From Microcyclospora pomicola (taxonomy: Eukaryota > Ascomycota > Dothideomycetes > Capnodiales), in contig NHNY01000030.1 of assembly GCA_002786065.1 (NCBI GenBank), forward strand, positions 124,001-188,000: a DNA stretch of 64,000 bases, written 5' to 3'. Of the stretch, positions 62,470-64,000 are shown piece by piece (positions within the stretch are counted from its first letter, which is position 1; each line of letters starts with the position of its first letter). A program made the position numbers and the translations under genes. The notes beneath the pieces are model-generated. The model was not told the DNA's origin. It worked only from the letters and a program-made list of their open reading frames with translations, and did not search any database.

Positions 62470-63605
62470 GGTGCCGGGCAGCTCGGCGTGACGAGCGGTG
62501 GTGTCGGAGTGGAGATGGGGGGGTGGTCGACGATGTCGTTTGGTCGTGGTCTGTCGAAGAGCAGCAGCAGTAGTCGTCGAAGTCGAAGTCGTGATGCCTC
62601 GGGTGCGCTCTCCGCCAATCACGGATGGACCATTATCGAGCGAGCATCCAACTCACGTGATCGTCAAATCCCACCCCCAGCACACCGCAAAACTTCGTCG
62701 CTACTCGTCCGTCTTCCTCTTCCTCTTCTTCTCCTCAAGGAATCTTCCACACTCCCCGTCCGGATCATCTCGACTTGAAGGCGCGGCCGGAACCCGGGGC
62801 TGATACCGTGTAGCGTTCTGCTATGCACCATCGAGTCCCAACCCATCTGTTGATTTCCAGACCAACGACTTCAAACCCCCGCCCGTAGTTAATCGCGCAT
62901 CAATGAACCGAATATTCCTCCGTGGTTCGGTGCGTTTCATATCAGGGCGACATCTCATTCTATTCACACGTTTGCTGTATCCTTTGGTGTCTTGCATGAC
63001 GTGAAAGAGTCATTCCATCATGGCTGATTCTCCGTTGATTTTGATCGTAGAATCAACGCCACTCGAGGGATTACCTGTGTGATAGAGCAAGGTCAGGCTA
63101 CCTTGTGTACGCAAGTTAAGCCAAGTGCCTTGTGTGCTCATATTGTCATACATCAAAGAGGATACCAGATCGACCAGTCGTCATCCTCTGCTGGCTGCCT
63201 ACGAACAGGGCGGAGTATGCTTGTCAGCAAAGGCTAATTTCGACTACATGACATGATTACACCTGAACCATTATCCGTAAACGGATAATGGTGTTACGGC
63301 TGCCTATAAAGACCAATTCTGGACACCGAGTCGATTCTAGGATTTGCGTGAATTATAGGTTACTGGTAAGTACCAAACTACCTTACCATCCGCCTGCTAA
63401 GTCCGAGATGTCAAGTTCGAAGAGGCACAGGTAATCGCGGTGTTAGGAGGTAAGACATCGCTGTGCATATACGCTTTTCAACCACAACGTATAAAGACCA
63501 TGACCCCAAAGACGATCGTTGCGGGCATAGAAGTCCCATCAACCGACACACACCTTCCACGACACTGTTGACTTCTCCCCAGCTGAGATTGTGGCCACCT
63601 GCAAA
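62470..63605. promoter_or_regulatory. Divergent promoter region of SDHC and the right-end SDR
   Basis: This 1.14-kb gap holds the SDHC 5' flank with TCACGTGA at 62653-62660 and the SDR 5' flank with a 26-bp palindrome and two TATAAAG elements (63305 and 63490). Both TATA elements sit in the same 11-bp string TATAAAGACCA. Open frames near 62500-62800 are low-complexity shadows. Confidence 0.45.
63267..63292. promoter_or_regulatory. Perfect 26-bp palindrome containing CCG-N4-CGG
   Basis: The arms ACCATTATCCGT and ACGGATAATGGT are exact reverse complements separated by AA. The centre CCGTAAACGG has two inverted CGG triplets with a 4-bp spacer, the format recognised by Zn2Cys6 dimers. It ends 12 bp before a TATA box at 63305, so it is a strong operator candidate for the SDR gene. 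Confidence 0.55.
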
Positions 63606-64000
63606 ATGCCGCCTCCGACCCAGCCATACCAGCCTTATGCTGCCGTTCATGAAGACACCGTCACGAAAGGGCCCGGTGATGCACGCCCAACAGCAACCGA
63701 TGTTGTCAAGGATCTCGACGCAACCAACAAGTTCCAGGGCCGGACAGCAGTCATCACGGGTTGCTCGACTGGACTCGGAGTTGAGACTGCCCGGGCATTA
63801 TACGAGGCAGGCATGACACTGTTCCTCACGGCTCGAGATATGAAGAGACTCGACGGAGTGATCGACGAGATCGTCGCGACCAGCACCGTGTATCCTCCTT
63901 CACAGCCCTCGCATGCAACACCGCCTCGACCGGTGGGTGTTGAGATCCATCTCGACGCTTTGCAGAGCGTGCGAAAAGGTGCCACTGCCATTCTAGCACA
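63606..64000 (+). CDS. Short-chain dehydrogenase/reductase, N-terminal part
   Basis: The frame opens at ATG 63606 and runs off the window after 131 codons. About 45 residues of N-terminal extension (MPPPTQPYQPYAAVHEDTV) precede the Rossmann core FQGRTAVITGCSTGLGVETA, with the TGxxxGxG motif intact. LFLTARDMKRLDG follows, where Arg after the second strand suggests NADP use. The Pro-rich insertion PPSQPSHATPPRP in the next segment is unusual. It resembles the retinol-dehydrogenase/WW-domain oxidoreductase branch of SDRs that act on lipophilic alcohols; the active site lies outside the window. Confidence 0.85.
   Translation, partial: MPPPTQPYQPYAAVHEDTVTKGPGDARPTATDVVKDLDATNKFQGRTAVITGCSTGLGVETARALYEAGMTLFLTARDMKRLDGVIDEIVATSTVYPPSQPSHATPPRPVGVEIHLDALQSVRKGATAILA

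Overview
This window is a gene-dense piece of a filamentous ascomycete nuclear genome, most likely a Dothideomycete of the Capnodiales/Mycosphaerella type. The signs are small spliceosomal introns (50-101 bp, GTRNGT...CTRAY...YAG), intergenic gaps of 0.1-1.8 kb on both strands, and a protein set of fungal families: Tra1, a Cys-3/MetR-type bZIP, GT15 mannosyltransferase, Urc4, GH64, a fibroin-3-related protein and an SDHC subunit. The genus assignment is inference; no similarity search was run. I see no transposon, LTR element, rRNA gene or CRISPR array.

Layout. 0-19 kb: end of an unidentified gene, a hybrid C2H2/Zn2Cys6 transcription factor, an HSL-type esterase, a GH64-like glucanase, a Pmp3 proteolipid, a mitochondrial ketoacid/pyruvate dehydrogenase kinase, the USP7/Ubp15 deubiquitinase, a five-exon protein of unknown function and a Gfo/Idh/MocA oxidoreductase. 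18.6-30.5 kb: the 3983-residue Tra1 scaffold of SAGA/NuA4 in one exon. 31-46.8 kb: an OTT_1508-type deaminase, a GCP5-like gamma-tubulin complex protein, a KRE2/MNT1 mannosyltransferase, a small secreted Cys-rich protein, glycogen synthase, an Arg/Ser/His-rich protein with a possible myristoylation start and a fibroin-3-related membrane protein. 47-64 kb: an SDR, a tRNA-Val gene, an amidohydrolase, a peroxisomal-type AMP-forming ligase, an anion:cation symporter (MFS), a Cys-3/MetR bZIP, a nitronate monooxygenase ending in SKL, Urc4 (uracil catabolism), succinate dehydrogenase subunit C and the start of another SDR.

Many coding exons were joined by eye. In every spliced model the exon sum is divisible by three and the junction restores a family motif or a continuous coding frame. 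Several introns have a length divisible by three, so a longest-ORF reading gives wrong proteins for the MFS transporter and for the ends of Ubp15, the 14.5-kb gene and Urc4.

The most unusual object is the tRNA-Val(CAC) gene at 48322-48454. Its T arm is interrupted between positions 60 and 61 by a 61-bp segment with all the marks of a spliceosomal intron. Removing it gives a full cloverleaf, and the gene keeps an upstream TATA box and a downstream T8 terminator. Other points of note are an open in-frame extension after the Urc4 stop codon, a perfect 26-bp palindrome just upstream of a TATA box, and a neighbourhood at 48.7-61 kb rich in nitrogen and nucleobase salvage functions.
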